Shown here in pieces: positions 8,683 through 16,731 of a stretch of 64,000 nt of DNA. Under the pieces are notes generated by a model, which saw only the letters and a list, made by a program, of their open reading frames with translations, did no database searches and had not been told where the DNA came from. Source of the DNA: an uncultured Clostridia bacterium (GTDB lineage Bacteria > Bacillota > Clostridia > Oscillospirales > Acutalibacteraceae); contig CANQGM010000005.1 in the NCBI GenBank assembly GCA_947623205.1, positions 62,001 to 126,000 on the forward strand, written 5' to 3'. The number at the start of each line of letters is the position of its first letter. Position 1 is the first letter of the stretch. Both the position numbers and the translations under genes were made by a program.

Positions 8683-9555
8683 CTAAAATCCGCATTGTTT
8701 AAACGCAAGGTAAATGCAGTCTGTTATATCTGTCGGAAGCATTGAGATTTTTCCGAATTTTTCCTTTGCAATATCGCCCGACAAACCGTGCAGATAAACT
8801 GCCGCAGCCGCAGCTTCAAACGCGTCTGCTCCCTGAGCGAGCAGAGACGCGGTCATTCCTGCAAGTACATCTCCGCTTCCGCCTGTTGCCATTCCTGAGT
8901 TACCCGTCATATTGGTCATAGTTCGTCCGTTCGGAGCTGCAATTACGGTTCCCTGTCCCTTTAGTACAGTAACAACTCCGTACTTTTTTGCAAAGTCCAA
9001 AGCAGTCTGATCACGGTTAGAGTTTACCTGTTTTGACGTTGAATTTACAAGTCTTGCCATTTCACCGGGATGAGGAGTAATGATAACGGGCGCTTTTGCT
9101 TTAAGAAGTATTTCGGGCTTTTTAGAAATACAGTTCAGGGCGTCTGCGTCAAGCACCATAGGTTTGTTACAATTTTCTATAAAAAAATCAACTGTCTTTT
9201 CGGTATCATCACACACAGAAAGTCCGCAGCCGATTAGAACCGCATTTACGTTTTCTGACTGTCTAAGCAAAAAATCAATATTTGAGCTGCTTATTTTTCC
9301 ATCCGACGTTTCATTAAGGGGAAAAAACACGCTTTCAAAAATTGACTGTGCCGCAATGGGGTAAATGCTTTTAGGAACTGCCGATTTTAACAGACCAAGT
9401 CCGCATTTTAGCGCTGCTTTTCCTGCCAAAACTGCCGCCCCCGACATACCGTAGCATCCGCAAATGCTTAAAAGCGAACCCAAAGTGCCTTTGTTTGCGT
9501 CATCAGGACGTGAGAACACCGCCTTTTTTACAATATTTTTATCAGTACGCTCCAT
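8683..9555 (-). CDS. nnrD: ADP-dependent (S)-NAD(P)H-hydrate dehydratase
   Basis: This enzyme repairs hydrated NADH/NADPH in the cytoplasm. It is the YjeF C-terminal, ribokinase-like domain alone, about 290 residues. Visible motifs are NKGTLGSLLSICGCYGMSGAA at the N-terminus, VLDADALN in the centre, ITPHPGEMARL, VVTVLKGQGTVI, and the nucleotide-site block NSGMATGGSGDVLAG with the catalytic Asp. The partner epimerase domain (NnrE) is not fused and is not seen in this window. Start: the ATG at 9555 follows the end of the upstream gene; an ATG at 9570 would overlap it by 11 bases. Both have weak ribosome sites. Confidence 0.93.
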   Translation of the reverse strand: MERTDKNIVKKAVFSRPDDANKGTLGSLLSICGCYGMSGAAVLAGKAALKCGLGLLKSAVPKSIYPIAAQSIFESVFFPLNETSDGKISSSNIDFLLRQSENVNAVLIGCGLSVCDDTEKTVDFFIENCNKPMVLDADALNCISKKPEILLKAKAPVIITPHPGEMARLVNSTSKQVNSNRDQTALDFAKKYGVVTVLKGQGTVIAAPNGRTMTNMTGNSGMATGGSGDVLAGMTASLLAQGADAFEAAAAAVYLHGLSGDIAKEKFGKISMLPTDITDCIYLAFKQCGF

Positions 9556-9559
9556 TTGA

Positions 9560-10102
9560 TCATCCCGCATTTCTATTATAAAACAGCTTTAAAACAAGAT
9601 CTTTGTTAAGATGCGGTTTCATTCCCTGCAAAATCTTATCGTTGGGGGAAAATATCAGCAGGCATCTGCCGTAAGCCGGACTGTTAAAGACAGCATAGAA
9701 GTTTTCACTATCTTTGTCAATATCACGGGCGGCAAAAAAGGTTTTTGTAAAGCGTATGCCGTCTACTGATTTTTCGCCTTTTTCAAGTTTTTCAATTTCA
9801 CTTAACTGAACTTTACACACTTTTTTTCTTTTGCGAAGTGAAATTATTTTTGAAATTTCCAGCTCTTTGCCGGAAACGGAATATTCATACTCGACTTTTT
9901 GCGAAGTAAATACATACCAAACAATATAAATTCCCGCAATAAACAGAAACAAACCAACATAAATCATATATGGTGTAATAACATATGCGAGCATACAGCA
10001 AACTAAGGGGACTGTAATAATAAGTATGATCGACAAAATTTTTATTATTAAGTTTTTGGGCTTATTTGCGCGTTTTACGACCTGTTCAATAAATCCTTCC
10101 AT
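9560..10102 (-). CDS. Two-helix membrane protein of unknown function
   Basis: I do not recognise this 180-residue protein. After a short basic N-terminus it has two close membrane helices (about residues 18-42 and 46-68), then a cytoplasmic or outer beta-rich domain that begins SQKVEYEYSVSGKELEISKI, reminiscent of PH-like domains that follow two helices in bacterial proteins. It is the first gene of a minus-strand run with nnrD, the lipoprotein and mazF, and its stop nearly touches the nnrD start. A role in the membrane is all that can be said. Confidence 0.7.
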   Translation of the reverse strand: MEGFIEQVVKRANKPKNLIIKILSIILIITVPLVCCMLAYVITPYMIYVGLFLFIAGIYIVWYVFTSQKVEYEYSVSGKELEISKIISLRKRKKVCKVQLSEIEKLEKGEKSVDGIRFTKTFFAARDIDKDSENFYAVFNSPAYGRCLLIFSPNDKILQGMKPHLNKDLVLKLFYNRNAG

Positions 10103-10186
10103 ATATAGACTCCTTTGTTAAATACTTGTTTTATAATAATATCATAACCGATTTTATTTTTCAACAAACAGCAATGTGAAAAGGTA

Positions 10187-10214
10187 TTGCAAAATAAAAA
10201 AATGGTGTTATAAT
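10187..10214 (+). promoter_or_regulatory. Sigma-A-type promoter of pheS-pheT
   Basis: TTGCAA, 16 bases, TATAAT, directly upstream of the T-box leader. Confidence 0.65.
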
Positions 10215-10224
10215 ATAAAAGATA

Positions 10225-10465
10225 ACACATTGACGAAGAAAGTAGCACTTTTGTGTATCGTTAAAGAGAATTTGCGTTTAAGCTGAAAGCGCAATACGGT
10301 GCATTTTGTGTGAAGTTCACTTTTGAGTGGTGAGGCTGAAATCAAGTAGGTCTCAACGGCCGACCCCGTTACAGGTCAAGGAAGTGTTTGCTTCTTATGA
10401 TGCAAAAATCAGGGTGGTACCGCGGATTTATTCGTCCCTGCGTAAGTAATTGCGCAGGGATTTTA
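10225..10465 (+). promoter_or_regulatory. T-box leader, phenylalanine specifier (UUC), upstream of pheST
   Basis: The leader has the hallmark T-box sequence AGGGTGGTACCGCG at 10411-10424, which contains the UGG-type bulge that reads the uncharged tRNA 3' end. It is followed by a terminator (CCCTGCG at 10436-10442 with CGCAGGG at 10453-10459, then TTTT). A specifier-loop candidate lies at 10316-10318, where GAAGTTCAC places a UUC codon in a bulged stem I. This matches the downstream phenylalanyl-tRNA synthetase genes. By the known mechanism, uncharged tRNA-Phe stabilises the antiterminator and turns the operon on. Confidence 0.94.
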
Positions 10466-10485
10466 TTATTTTACGGAGGTATGTT

Positions 10486-11538
10486 ATGGACGAGAAAATC
10501 ATTGATCTGCAAAACGAACTTAAAACTAAGCTGTTAAAGGCAACAGACCTTATGGATCTTGATAAAATCAGAGTTGCTTTTCTTGGCAAAAAAGGAAGTA
10601 TTACGGCGCTTTTAAAAGGTATGAAGGATTTGTCCGCCGATGAAAGAAAGTCGCTTGGCGCCGAAATTAACCGGCTTAAAAGTTATGCGGCACAAAAAAT
10701 AGAGGAAAGAATATCTGAGCTTAAAGAAAAAGAAATTGAAAAAGAAATTTCGGCTATGCCTCAATTTGATATTTCCACGCCCGCCGACATGGAGCGGGGC
10801 TCTTATCATCCCATAACGCTTGTACAAAGACAGTGCGAAACAATATTTAGATCAATGGGATTTACAGTTGAGGATTATTCCGAAATTGTAACAGATTATG
10901 AATGTTTTGAGTCTCTTAACATTCCAAAACACCACCCTGCGCGCGATATGCAGGACACATATTATCTTGAAAACGGTCAGCTTTTAAAGTCACAGACTTC
11001 TGCCGCGCAAAATGCAATTCTTAAAAAATACGGAAAAAATCTTATTGAAAACGGAGTTCCCATAAAGGCTATTTTCCCGGGAAGATGCTTTCGCAACGAG
11101 GCGACGGACGCGTGCCATGAAAACACCTTTTTTCAAATGGAGGGTGTTATGGTTGACAGGGACATATCTATTTCTAACCTTATTTTCTTTATGAAAACAA
11201 TGCTTTCCGAAGTGTTTCAAAAGGACATAAAGGTCAGACTGCGCCCCGGATTTTTTCCGTTTGTGGAACCCGGTTTTGAGCTTGACATAAGCTGTCTTAT
11301 ATGCGGCGGCACAGGCTGTGCCTCGTGCAAGCACAGCGGCTGGCTGGAGCTTTGCCCCTGCGGAATGATCCACCCCAATGTGCTTAAAGAAGGCGGCGTT
11401 GACCCCGATAAATACACGGGCTTTGCGTTCGGTCTTGGTCTTACAAGACTTGCAATGATGAAATACGGAATAAAAGATATAAGAGATTTAAACAGCGGCA
11501 ATCTTAAATCATTGTCACAGTTTACCGATGATGAATAA
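10486..11538 (+). CDS. pheS: Phenylalanyl-tRNA synthetase alpha chain
   Basis: PheS is the catalytic subunit of the alpha2-beta2 PheRS that charges tRNA-Phe. The 350-residue protein has an N-terminal coiled-coil (about 1-85), motif 2 around FPGRCFRNEATDA, and the motif 3 region ending FGLGLTRLAMMKYGI. An extra CxxC-rich insertion (CLICGGTGCASCKHSGWLELCPCG) is the usual clostridial form. The start is the second ATG after GGAGG at 10475-10479; the first ATG is only 1 base from the site. It is followed 15 bases later by pheT. Confidence 0.97.
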   Translation: MDEKIIDLQNELKTKLLKATDLMDLDKIRVAFLGKKGSITALLKGMKDLSADERKSLGAEINRLKSYAAQKIEERISELKEKEIEKEISAMPQFDISTPADMERGSYHPITLVQRQCETIFRSMGFTVEDYSEIVTDYECFESLNIPKHHPARDMQDTYYLENGQLLKSQTSAAQNAILKKYGKNLIENGVPIKAIFPGRCFRNEATDACHENTFFQMEGVMVDRDISISNLIFFMKTMLSEVFQKDIKVRLRPGFFPFVEPGFELDISCLICGGTGCASCKHSGWLELCPCGMIHPNVLKEGGVDPDKYTGFAFGLGLTRLAMMKYGIKDIRDLNSGNLKSLSQFTDDE

Positions 11539-11553
11539 GGGAGGACAAGGAAT

Positions 11554-13920
11554 ATGTTTTTATCAATGAACTGGATTCAGGATTTTGTAGATTTAAACGG
11601 TCTTGACAAGGTTGAACTTATACACAAGTTTTCTCTTTCTACCGCTGAGGTTGAAAATGAAATTTTTTTTAAAGGCTCTCAAATAAGCGGAATAGTTGTT
11701 GCTGAAATCAAGTCGGTTGAGCCGCACCCCGAATCCAAAAAACTTCATCTTCTCAAAGTTGATGCAGGGGAGGATGAACTTACAGATGTTGTCTGCGGCG
11801 CTCCCAATGTTAAAGTGGGAATGAAAACCGCATTTGCAAAGGTCGGCGCGCAGCTTGGAGAAATTACCATTGCTCCTCGTCCTCTTGCAGGCTTTATGTC
11901 AAACGGTATGTGCTGCAGTGAAGCTGAAATAGAAATAAGCGACGACAATTCCGGTATTATGGAAATTACAGATAATGTAAAAAACGGTACTGACCTTAAA
12001 GAAATTTACGAAATTGAGGACATTGTTTTTGAAGTTGATAACAAGTCTCTGACAAACCGTCCCGACCTTTGGGGACATTACGGAATCGCAAGAGAATTTG
12101 CGGCTCTTTCTGGCAGAAAACTAAAACCGCTTGACATTGACGACTTAAATGCATATAAAAATCTGCCGCAGGTCGATATGAAAATTGAAGACCCGCTATG
12201 CCAGAGATACAGCTGTTTGCAGGTTGAAAATATCAAAAGAAATGTAAGTCCCGTAAATATGAGAATAAGGCTGTATTACTGCGGAATGAGGGGAATAAAC
12301 TTTCTTGCGGATTTGACAAACTACCTTATGCTTGAAATGGGTCAGCCAATGCACGCATTTGACTCAAGGAAAGTTGAAAAAATAAGAATTAAGCGATTTG
12401 AAAAACCGTTTGTATTTCGCACTCTTGACGGGGTGGACAGAAACATTGACGAAAATACCCTGATGATTTGCAACGGAGATACTCCCGTTGCCATTGCGGG
12501 AATTATGGGAGGTCTTGATTCCGAGATAGTGGAGGACACTACTACCCTTACACTTGAATCGGCAACATTCAACGCGGTTTCCATAAGAAAATCGACCGTT
12601 CGCCTTGCACACAGAACAGACGCTTCCATAAGATATGAAAAATGTCTTGACCCTGAAATGACCACTGTTGCGATTGGAAGATTTGTTAAGCTTCTCAAAG
12701 AGTATGACAGCAATATTAAAGTGGTGTCAAGTCTTACAGACGAATATGCATTTCATTATGACGCTGTTGAGCTCAATTTTGACAAAAAGTTTGTTGACAG
12801 ATACACGGGCATTGAAATTGACAATAATGCCATTATAAATACGCTTACAAACTTGGGCTTTAAGGCGGATTTTGACGGCGAAAAATTTTCTGTTGTCGTT
12901 CCGTCGTGGAGAGCTACAAAGGATATTACTATAAAAGCAGATATTATTGAAGAAATCACAAGAATTTACGGGTATGATAACTTTGATATAAACACAACTC
13001 GTTCGCCGCTGTATCCTGTAAGAATGACGGCAGTTAAAAATAATGAGGATAAAATCAAGGATATTCTTGTTAAAAAGTACAATCTGCACGAGGTACATTC
13101 ATATGTATGGGCTTATAACGATGAATTAAAGGCGCTCGGCATTCCTGTTGAACAAAATGTTAAGCTTGCCAATGCTACTAATCCCAATATTGAAACTATC
13201 AGAAATTCAATTATTCCAACACAGCTTTGCCAGGTCAAGCAAAACACATCTTTTGCACAGGATTTCGGAATTTTTGAAATAGGCAGGATTGTAAACGGAC
13301 TTGATGAAAATAACCTTTGCATTGAAAACAAAAAGCTTGCAATCACATTATTCAGCAAAACAAAAAAGACTAAAGAACTTTACTTTAAGCTTAGGGATAT
13401 TCTTGCCGTAGTTACAAATGATATAAAGCATAAATCGCTTGCTTTTAAGGCAGCTCAGCCTGAACACGGATACGAGCACCCGATAAATCTTAACAGAATA
13501 TTTATTGAAGATAAAGAAGTGGGAAAAATCGGAATTGTGCATCCGGTTGTAGGCAAGAAAATCGACAAAAAGGCAAATATTGTTTTTGCAGAAATTGATG
13601 TTGACGATTTTTCTTCTGTTTCCGACTCGGGAATTATTTATGAAGAACCTTCAAAGTTCCCGACAATGGATTATGACATTAGTCTTGATATTCCAAGCGG
13701 CGTATTTTATGACAAATTGTCAAAATGTTGGAGTGACGAGGGTAAAGACATACTTAAAGGCACAAGAATAGTTGATACCTACGACACCGAGACGGTTCAC
13801 AGCATAACTGTTCGCTTTGAGTTTTCATCAAATGAAAGAACTCTTTCATCTGACGAGGTTCAGAAAATTATGGATAAAGTTATTGAAAATTTAAGCGCAA
13901 TAGGCGTTAGCTTAAGGTAA
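11554..13920 (+). CDS. pheT: Phenylalanyl-tRNA synthetase beta chain
   Basis: PheT is the large subunit of PheRS and provides editing of Tyr-tRNA-Phe and tRNA contacts. At 788 residues it is full length. It shows the EMAP-type tRNA-binding domain at about 40-150, the B3/B4 editing domain, the B5 domain, a degenerate catalytic-like core, and the C-terminal ferredoxin-like anticodon-binding domain (ending VIENLSAIGVSLR). It is translated after an AGGGAGGA site and forms a two-gene operon with pheS under T-box control. Confidence 0.97.
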   Translation: MFLSMNWIQDFVDLNGLDKVELIHKFSLSTAEVENEIFFKGSQISGIVVAEIKSVEPHPESKKLHLLKVDAGEDELTDVVCGAPNVKVGMKTAFAKVGAQLGEITIAPRPLAGFMSNGMCCSEAEIEISDDNSGIMEITDNVKNGTDLKEIYEIEDIVFEVDNKSLTNRPDLWGHYGIAREFAALSGRKLKPLDIDDLNAYKNLPQVDMKIEDPLCQRYSCLQVENIKRNVSPVNMRIRLYYCGMRGINFLADLTNYLMLEMGQPMHAFDSRKVEKIRIKRFEKPFVFRTLDGVDRNIDENTLMICNGDTPVAIAGIMGGLDSEIVEDTTTLTLESATFNAVSIRKSTVRLAHRTDASIRYEKCLDPEMTTVAIGRFVKLLKEYDSNIKVVSSLTDEYAFHYDAVELNFDKKFVDRYTGIEIDNNAIINTLTNLGFKADFDGEKFSVVVPSWRATKDITIKADIIEEITRIYGYDNFDINTTRSPLYPVRMTAVKNNEDKIKDILVKKYNLHEVHSYVWAYNDELKALGIPVEQNVKLANATNPNIETIRNSIIPTQLCQVKQNTSFAQDFGIFEIGRIVNGLDENNLCIENKKLAITLFSKTKKTKELYFKLRDILAVVTNDIKHKSLAFKAAQPEHGYEHPINLNRIFIEDKEVGKIGIVHPVVGKKIDKKANIVFAEIDVDDFSSVSDSGIIYEEPSKFPTMDYDISLDIPSGVFYDKLSKCWSDEGKDILKGTRIVDTYDTETVHSITVRFEFSSNERTLSSDEVQKIMDKVIENLSAIGVSLR

Positions 13921-14076
13921 CGTTTTGCGGTAAGTACCGAACGGGACAGAGCAAGTTCTGCTTAAATCTTTTATTATATTTTTTCTAAAATTACCGATTT
14001 TTAAATTAAAAAGGTAATAATATTACAAATTTATTTATAATATACACCCAATTAAGTACATTAACATAAATAGTGC

Positions 14077-14105
14077 TTGAAATTATATTTATTATGTATT
14101 ATAAT
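14077..14105 (+). promoter_or_regulatory. Sigma-A-type promoter of ireB
   Basis: TTGAAA, 17 bases, TATAAT, about 35 bases before the ireB start. Confidence 0.65.
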
Positions 14106-14138
14106 AAATATAATAGGAATAATAGGAGGTGTTTCAGT

Positions 14139-14384
14139 ATGTTGGATAAGACAATGATTTTTTCGCTTGGCGAAGAAAAAGATGATGAAATAAGAAAAAG
14201 TCTTACTATTGTTTATGATGCACTCAGACAAAAGGGATACAATCCGATTAACCAAATTGTAGGTTACATTTTGAGTGAGGACCCCACATATATTACAACA
14301 TATAATAACGCGCGTAATATCATCAGTAAAATTGACCGTGACGACCTACTTGAAGCACTGGTAAAATCTTATCTTAACATTTAA
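14139..14384 (+). CDS. ireB: IreB-family regulatory phosphoprotein (DUF965)
   Basis: The 81-residue product begins MLDKTMIFSLGEEKDDEIRKSL and contains YDALRQKGYNPINQIVGYILSEDPTYITTYNNAR, the near-invariant core of the IreB/YrzL family. In Enterococcus, IreB is phosphorylated by the IreK Ser/Thr kinase and restrains cephalosporin resistance; in other Firmicutes its role is unclear. Start at 14139 after AGGAGG with good spacing. In many Firmicutes this gene follows alaS and precedes ruvX; neither is here. It is followed 10 bases later by an unknown gene. Confidence 0.93.
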   Translation: MLDKTMIFSLGEEKDDEIRKSLTIVYDALRQKGYNPINQIVGYILSEDPTYITTYNNARNIISKIDRDDLLEALVKSYLNI

Positions 14385-14394
14385 GAAAGGACTG

Positions 14395-14691
14395 ATGATT
14401 GTGGCGAATCAGGAGTTTCCGACCTTTAAAGGAAAACCTATTGTACGTTGCGGAGATGAGCTTTACTTAGGCAGTATTGAGGAACCGTATGTCATAAGAT
14501 TAAATATAAAGTCAAAGAAAGAAGTCAATGGTTTGGAAGTTGCCGACAAGGTTTTAGTTCAGCTTTTAGCAACCGACCCCTCTTTGTCTCCACGCAAACA
14601 GCTTATAAAAACAAGCGAAAAAAACGGTATGTTCCTTGCACTGGATATTGCGGACATTTGGCTTGAAAGGGCACTTGCAAACAAAATTTAA
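14395..14691 (+). CDS. Conserved-looking small protein downstream of ireB
   Basis: I do not recognise this 98-residue soluble protein. It opens with EFPTFKGKPIVRCGDELYLGS and shows alternating beta-like segments, followed by a helical C-terminus (LALDIADIWLERALANKI). It lacks membrane segments and cysteine clusters. It is 10 bases downstream of ireB and shares its promoter and the terminator at 14701. The ATG is close to an AAAGG site; a GTG at 14401 (spacing 10) is an equally possible start. Confidence 0.7.
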   Translation: MIVANQEFPTFKGKPIVRCGDELYLGSIEEPYVIRLNIKSKKEVNGLEVADKVLVQLLATDPSLSPRKQLIKTSEKNGMFLALDIADIWLERALANKI

Positions 14692-14700
14692 AGAATAAAA

Positions 14701-14742
14701 ATCACCCCGAAACGATTTTAGGTAAAGTTTCGGGGTGATTTT
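14701..14742. terminator. Bidirectional terminator
   Basis: A perfect 13 bp inverted repeat (ATCACCCCGAAAC at 14701-14713, GTTTCGGGGTGAT at 14727-14739) is followed by T residues on the right and preceded by A residues on the left. It ends ireB transcription and that of the convergent membrane-protein gene. Confidence 0.88.
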
Positions 14743-14752
14743 ATTTATAAAA

Positions 14753-15067
14753 TCAGCCGTTAGTTTCAGTATTTTCTGTGCCACTTTCTGTTTCTGGTAG
14801 TACACTATCGGAAAGTTTTTTCATTTTTTGATGGTTTTCTATCGCTGATTTCAGCAGATAACCAATAATTCCGCCTGTCATTGGAAGTCCCACATAATTG
14901 TACAGACTTTCAATTGACACATAATCAGGTGTGTTTAACAGCTGATATATAGTTACGGCAATGCCTAACAAGGCAATTAAAAACCACATAATTATCATTG
15001 CGGTTATAACGCATTTTGAAAATTCCTTAAAGTGTTTACTACTACTCTTTTTACTACGTTTTGACAT
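14753..15067 (-). CDS. Small two-helix membrane protein resembling phage-borne proteins
   Basis: The 104-residue protein has a lysine/serine-rich N-terminus, one strong membrane helix (about residues 20-46), and a second hydrophobic segment, VGLPMTGGIIGYLLKSAIEN. That segment resembles small membrane proteins found in clostridial prophages; this is my recollection and not a search result. The tail is polar (Glu/Thr). It has a GGAGG site and stands alone between two terminators, with no other phage gene next to it. It could be a remnant of a mobile element or a normal cellular gene. Confidence 0.6.
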   Translation of the reverse strand: MSKRSKKSSSKHFKEFSKCVITAMIIMWFLIALLGIAVTIYQLLNTPDYVSIESLYNYVGLPMTGGIIGYLLKSAIENHQKMKKLSDSVLPETESGTENTETNG

Positions 15068-15241
15068 TCATCATCCTCCAAAATAGGACATATTAATTTG
15101 TCCTACTATAAAAATATACATCCAATAGCTTTTTGGTTACAGACAAATCGTAGTTTAAAAAATAATTTGTTTTAAAATTTACAAAACAGTATTTGGAATA
15201 ATTAATCTGTTTTATTCTAATACTTTTTTTGAGGTGATAAT

Positions 15242-15412
15242 ATGATTAAAGATTTACCTTTGGGATTTGGTATGTTGTTGGCTCAGAATCCGCAGGCTAT
15301 GAAGAAATTTTCAGAAATGTCCGATGCTCAAAAGTCCGAAGTCCTTACTGAAATCCATAGAATTAAATCAAAAGAAGAAATGCAGTCGTTTGTCGCAAAA
15401 CTTGCGCAATGA
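15242..15412 (+). CDS. Short conserved-looking protein, 56 residues
   Basis: A 56-residue frame starts MIKDLPLGFGMLLAQNP and contains AMKKFSEMSDAQKSEVL and EEMQSFVAKLAQ. It has a GAGGTG ribosome site 6 bases before the ATG and is closed by a strong terminator at 15433, so it looks like a real single gene. The LPLGFGM..LAQNP.AM..F pattern is one I associate with short unnamed clostridial proteins. It is helical and soluble. Function unknown. Confidence 0.7.
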   Translation: MIKDLPLGFGMLLAQNPQAMKKFSEMSDAQKSEVLTEIHRIKSKEEMQSFVAKLAQ

Positions 15413-15432
15413 TTTATATATAAGTTTTTGCT

Positions 15433-15457
15433 GCCTCCTTGCAAAAGGAGGCTTTTT
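15433..15457 (+). terminator. Intrinsic terminator
   Basis: GCCTCCTT, loop GCAA, AAGGAGGC, then TTTTTCTTTTT. It ends the small gene at 15242. The left arm is also an anti-ribosome-site sequence. Confidence 0.9.
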
Positions 15458-15579
15458 CTTTTTATGCCGAATATGCTTGATGTATCTTGTGATTATTTTA
15501 AAGAATAAATCACTATTCTGCCAAATGTTTTTTATATTTTTGACTTTAATTTTTAAGTTTTAAATGCAAAAAATAAAAA

Positions 15580-15718
15580 GGTCAGTAAAAGTCAAAAAAA
15601 ATTTGAATTTGAGCAAATGGAAGAAAACGGGAGCATTTTAAAGAAAATAAAAGATAATAATATACAATTTGACTTTAGCTGACTTTGACTTTAACTGACT
15701 TTGACCTTATAATATAAT
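15580..15718 (+). promoter_or_regulatory. CtsR operators and promoter of the ctsR-mcsA-mcsB-clpC operon
   Basis: CtsR binds tandem heptads of the form (A/G)GTCAAA separated by three bases. A first box is at 15580-15596 (GGTCAGT, AAA, AGTCAAA). At 15668-15706 the minus strand reads GGTCAAA, GTC, AGTTAAA, then AGTCAAA, GTC, AGCTAAA, then another AGTCAAA, giving at least two overlapping boxes. The promoter TTGACT (15685-15690), 17 bases, TATAAT (15708-15713) is embedded in these boxes, so bound CtsR would block RNA polymerase. The operon should therefore be autoregulated and induced by heat or protein damage. Confidence 0.88.
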
Positions 15719-15755
15719 CAAAAGGAATAAAACTCAGGGAAAAGGGGCGAAAGAA

Positions 15756-16208
15756 ATGAGAATGAGTGATTTGGTAGCTAAATACATTATGGAAATGTTG
15801 GACGAGCAAAACGGCACCACTGAAATTCAGCGTAATGAGCTTGCGGGCAGCCTTGGGTGTGTTCCAAGCCAAATAAATTACGTTATAACGTCGCGTTTTA
15901 CTCCCGAGCAGGGATATATTGTTGAAAGCCGCCGCGGCGGCGGCGGCTACATTAGAATAAGCCGCGTAAAAATGGATAGAGGCACGGCCCTTATGCATAT
16001 AATAAATTCGGTGGGCAAAACGCTTGACAGGGCGACTGCGGAGGCAATGCTTAATAATATGCTTCAGCAACAGATTATTGATGTGCAGTCCGCAAAAATA
16101 ATTGCCGCGGCGCTGTCCGACAGAACGCTTACACAGGTTGAACAGGATAAACGTGATTTTATCCGCGCAAACCTTTTTAAAAATATGTTATTAACATTAT
16201 GCAGCTAA
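15756..16208 (+). CDS. ctsR: Heat-shock repressor CtsR
   Basis: CtsR represses clp genes and loses DNA binding when hot. The 150-residue protein has an N-terminal winged helix-turn-helix (about 1-72) with the arginine/glycine-rich beta-wing ESRRGGGGYIRI that enters the minor groove and senses heat. The C-terminal helical domain is the target for McsB arginine phosphorylation in Bacillus. The start follows AAGGGG. It is the first gene of a four-gene operon whose promoter carries its own binding sites. Confidence 0.96.
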   Translation: MRMSDLVAKYIMEMLDEQNGTTEIQRNELAGSLGCVPSQINYVITSRFTPEQGYIVESRRGGGGYIRISRVKMDRGTALMHIINSVGKTLDRATAEAMLNNMLQQQIIDVQSAKIIAAALSDRTLTQVEQDKRDFIRANLFKNMLLTLCS

Positions 16209-16222
16209 CAGGAGGTATTACT

Positions 16223-16729
16223 ATGAAATGTCAAAAATGCGGAGAAAACAATGCCAACACACATATTAAAACTATTATGAACGGCGAGCTTAAAGAGTAT
16301 GACCTTTGCAGCGAGTGCGCAAAAAAGATGGGATATACTAATATTTTCAGCGATATGGAAGACGAGTTTTCAAGCTTTCTCGGAAGCTTTTTCGGCAATG
16401 CCCTGCCGGCAAGAACACAGGCAACAAGATGTGAATTCTGCGGAAGCACTTATTCCGACATTGCAAGCTCGGGCCATGTAGGGTGCGCTCATTGTTATGA
16501 ATTATTTAAAGACCAGCTTCTTCCGTCAATCAGAAGAATACACGGCAATACAACTCACTGCGGGAAAAACAGCAAAACATCAGCTTCAGCAGTAAAAGCA
16601 AAGTCAGAAGAAGAAACAAAAGAGGCCAAAATCAAAAAATTAAAGGCAAAACTTGACGAAGCGGTCAAAGAGCAGAATTTTGAAAAAGCCGCAGAGCTTA
16701 GAGATAAGATAAAAGAACTGGAGGCATAA
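16223..16729 (+). CDS. mcsA: McsA, zinc-finger activator of the McsB arginine kinase
   Basis: The 168-residue protein begins MKCQKCGENNA and has four CxxC-type zinc motifs (CQKCG, CSECAKK, CEFCGS, CAHCYE). A C-terminal UVR motif (KLDEAVKEQNFEKAAELRDKI) is a coiled-coil hairpin that interacts with ClpC. The start at 16223 has AGGAGGT upstream. In Bacillus, McsA stimulates McsB kinase and helps deliver substrates. It lies between ctsR and mcsB with 2 bases to mcsB, indicating translational coupling. Confidence 0.95.
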   Translation: MKCQKCGENNANTHIKTIMNGELKEYDLCSECAKKMGYTNIFSDMEDEFSSFLGSFFGNALPARTQATRCEFCGSTYSDIASSGHVGCAHCYELFKDQLLPSIRRIHGNTTHCGKNSKTSASAVKAKSEEETKEAKIKKLKAKLDEAVKEQNFEKAAELRDKIKELEA

Positions 16730-16731
16730 TT

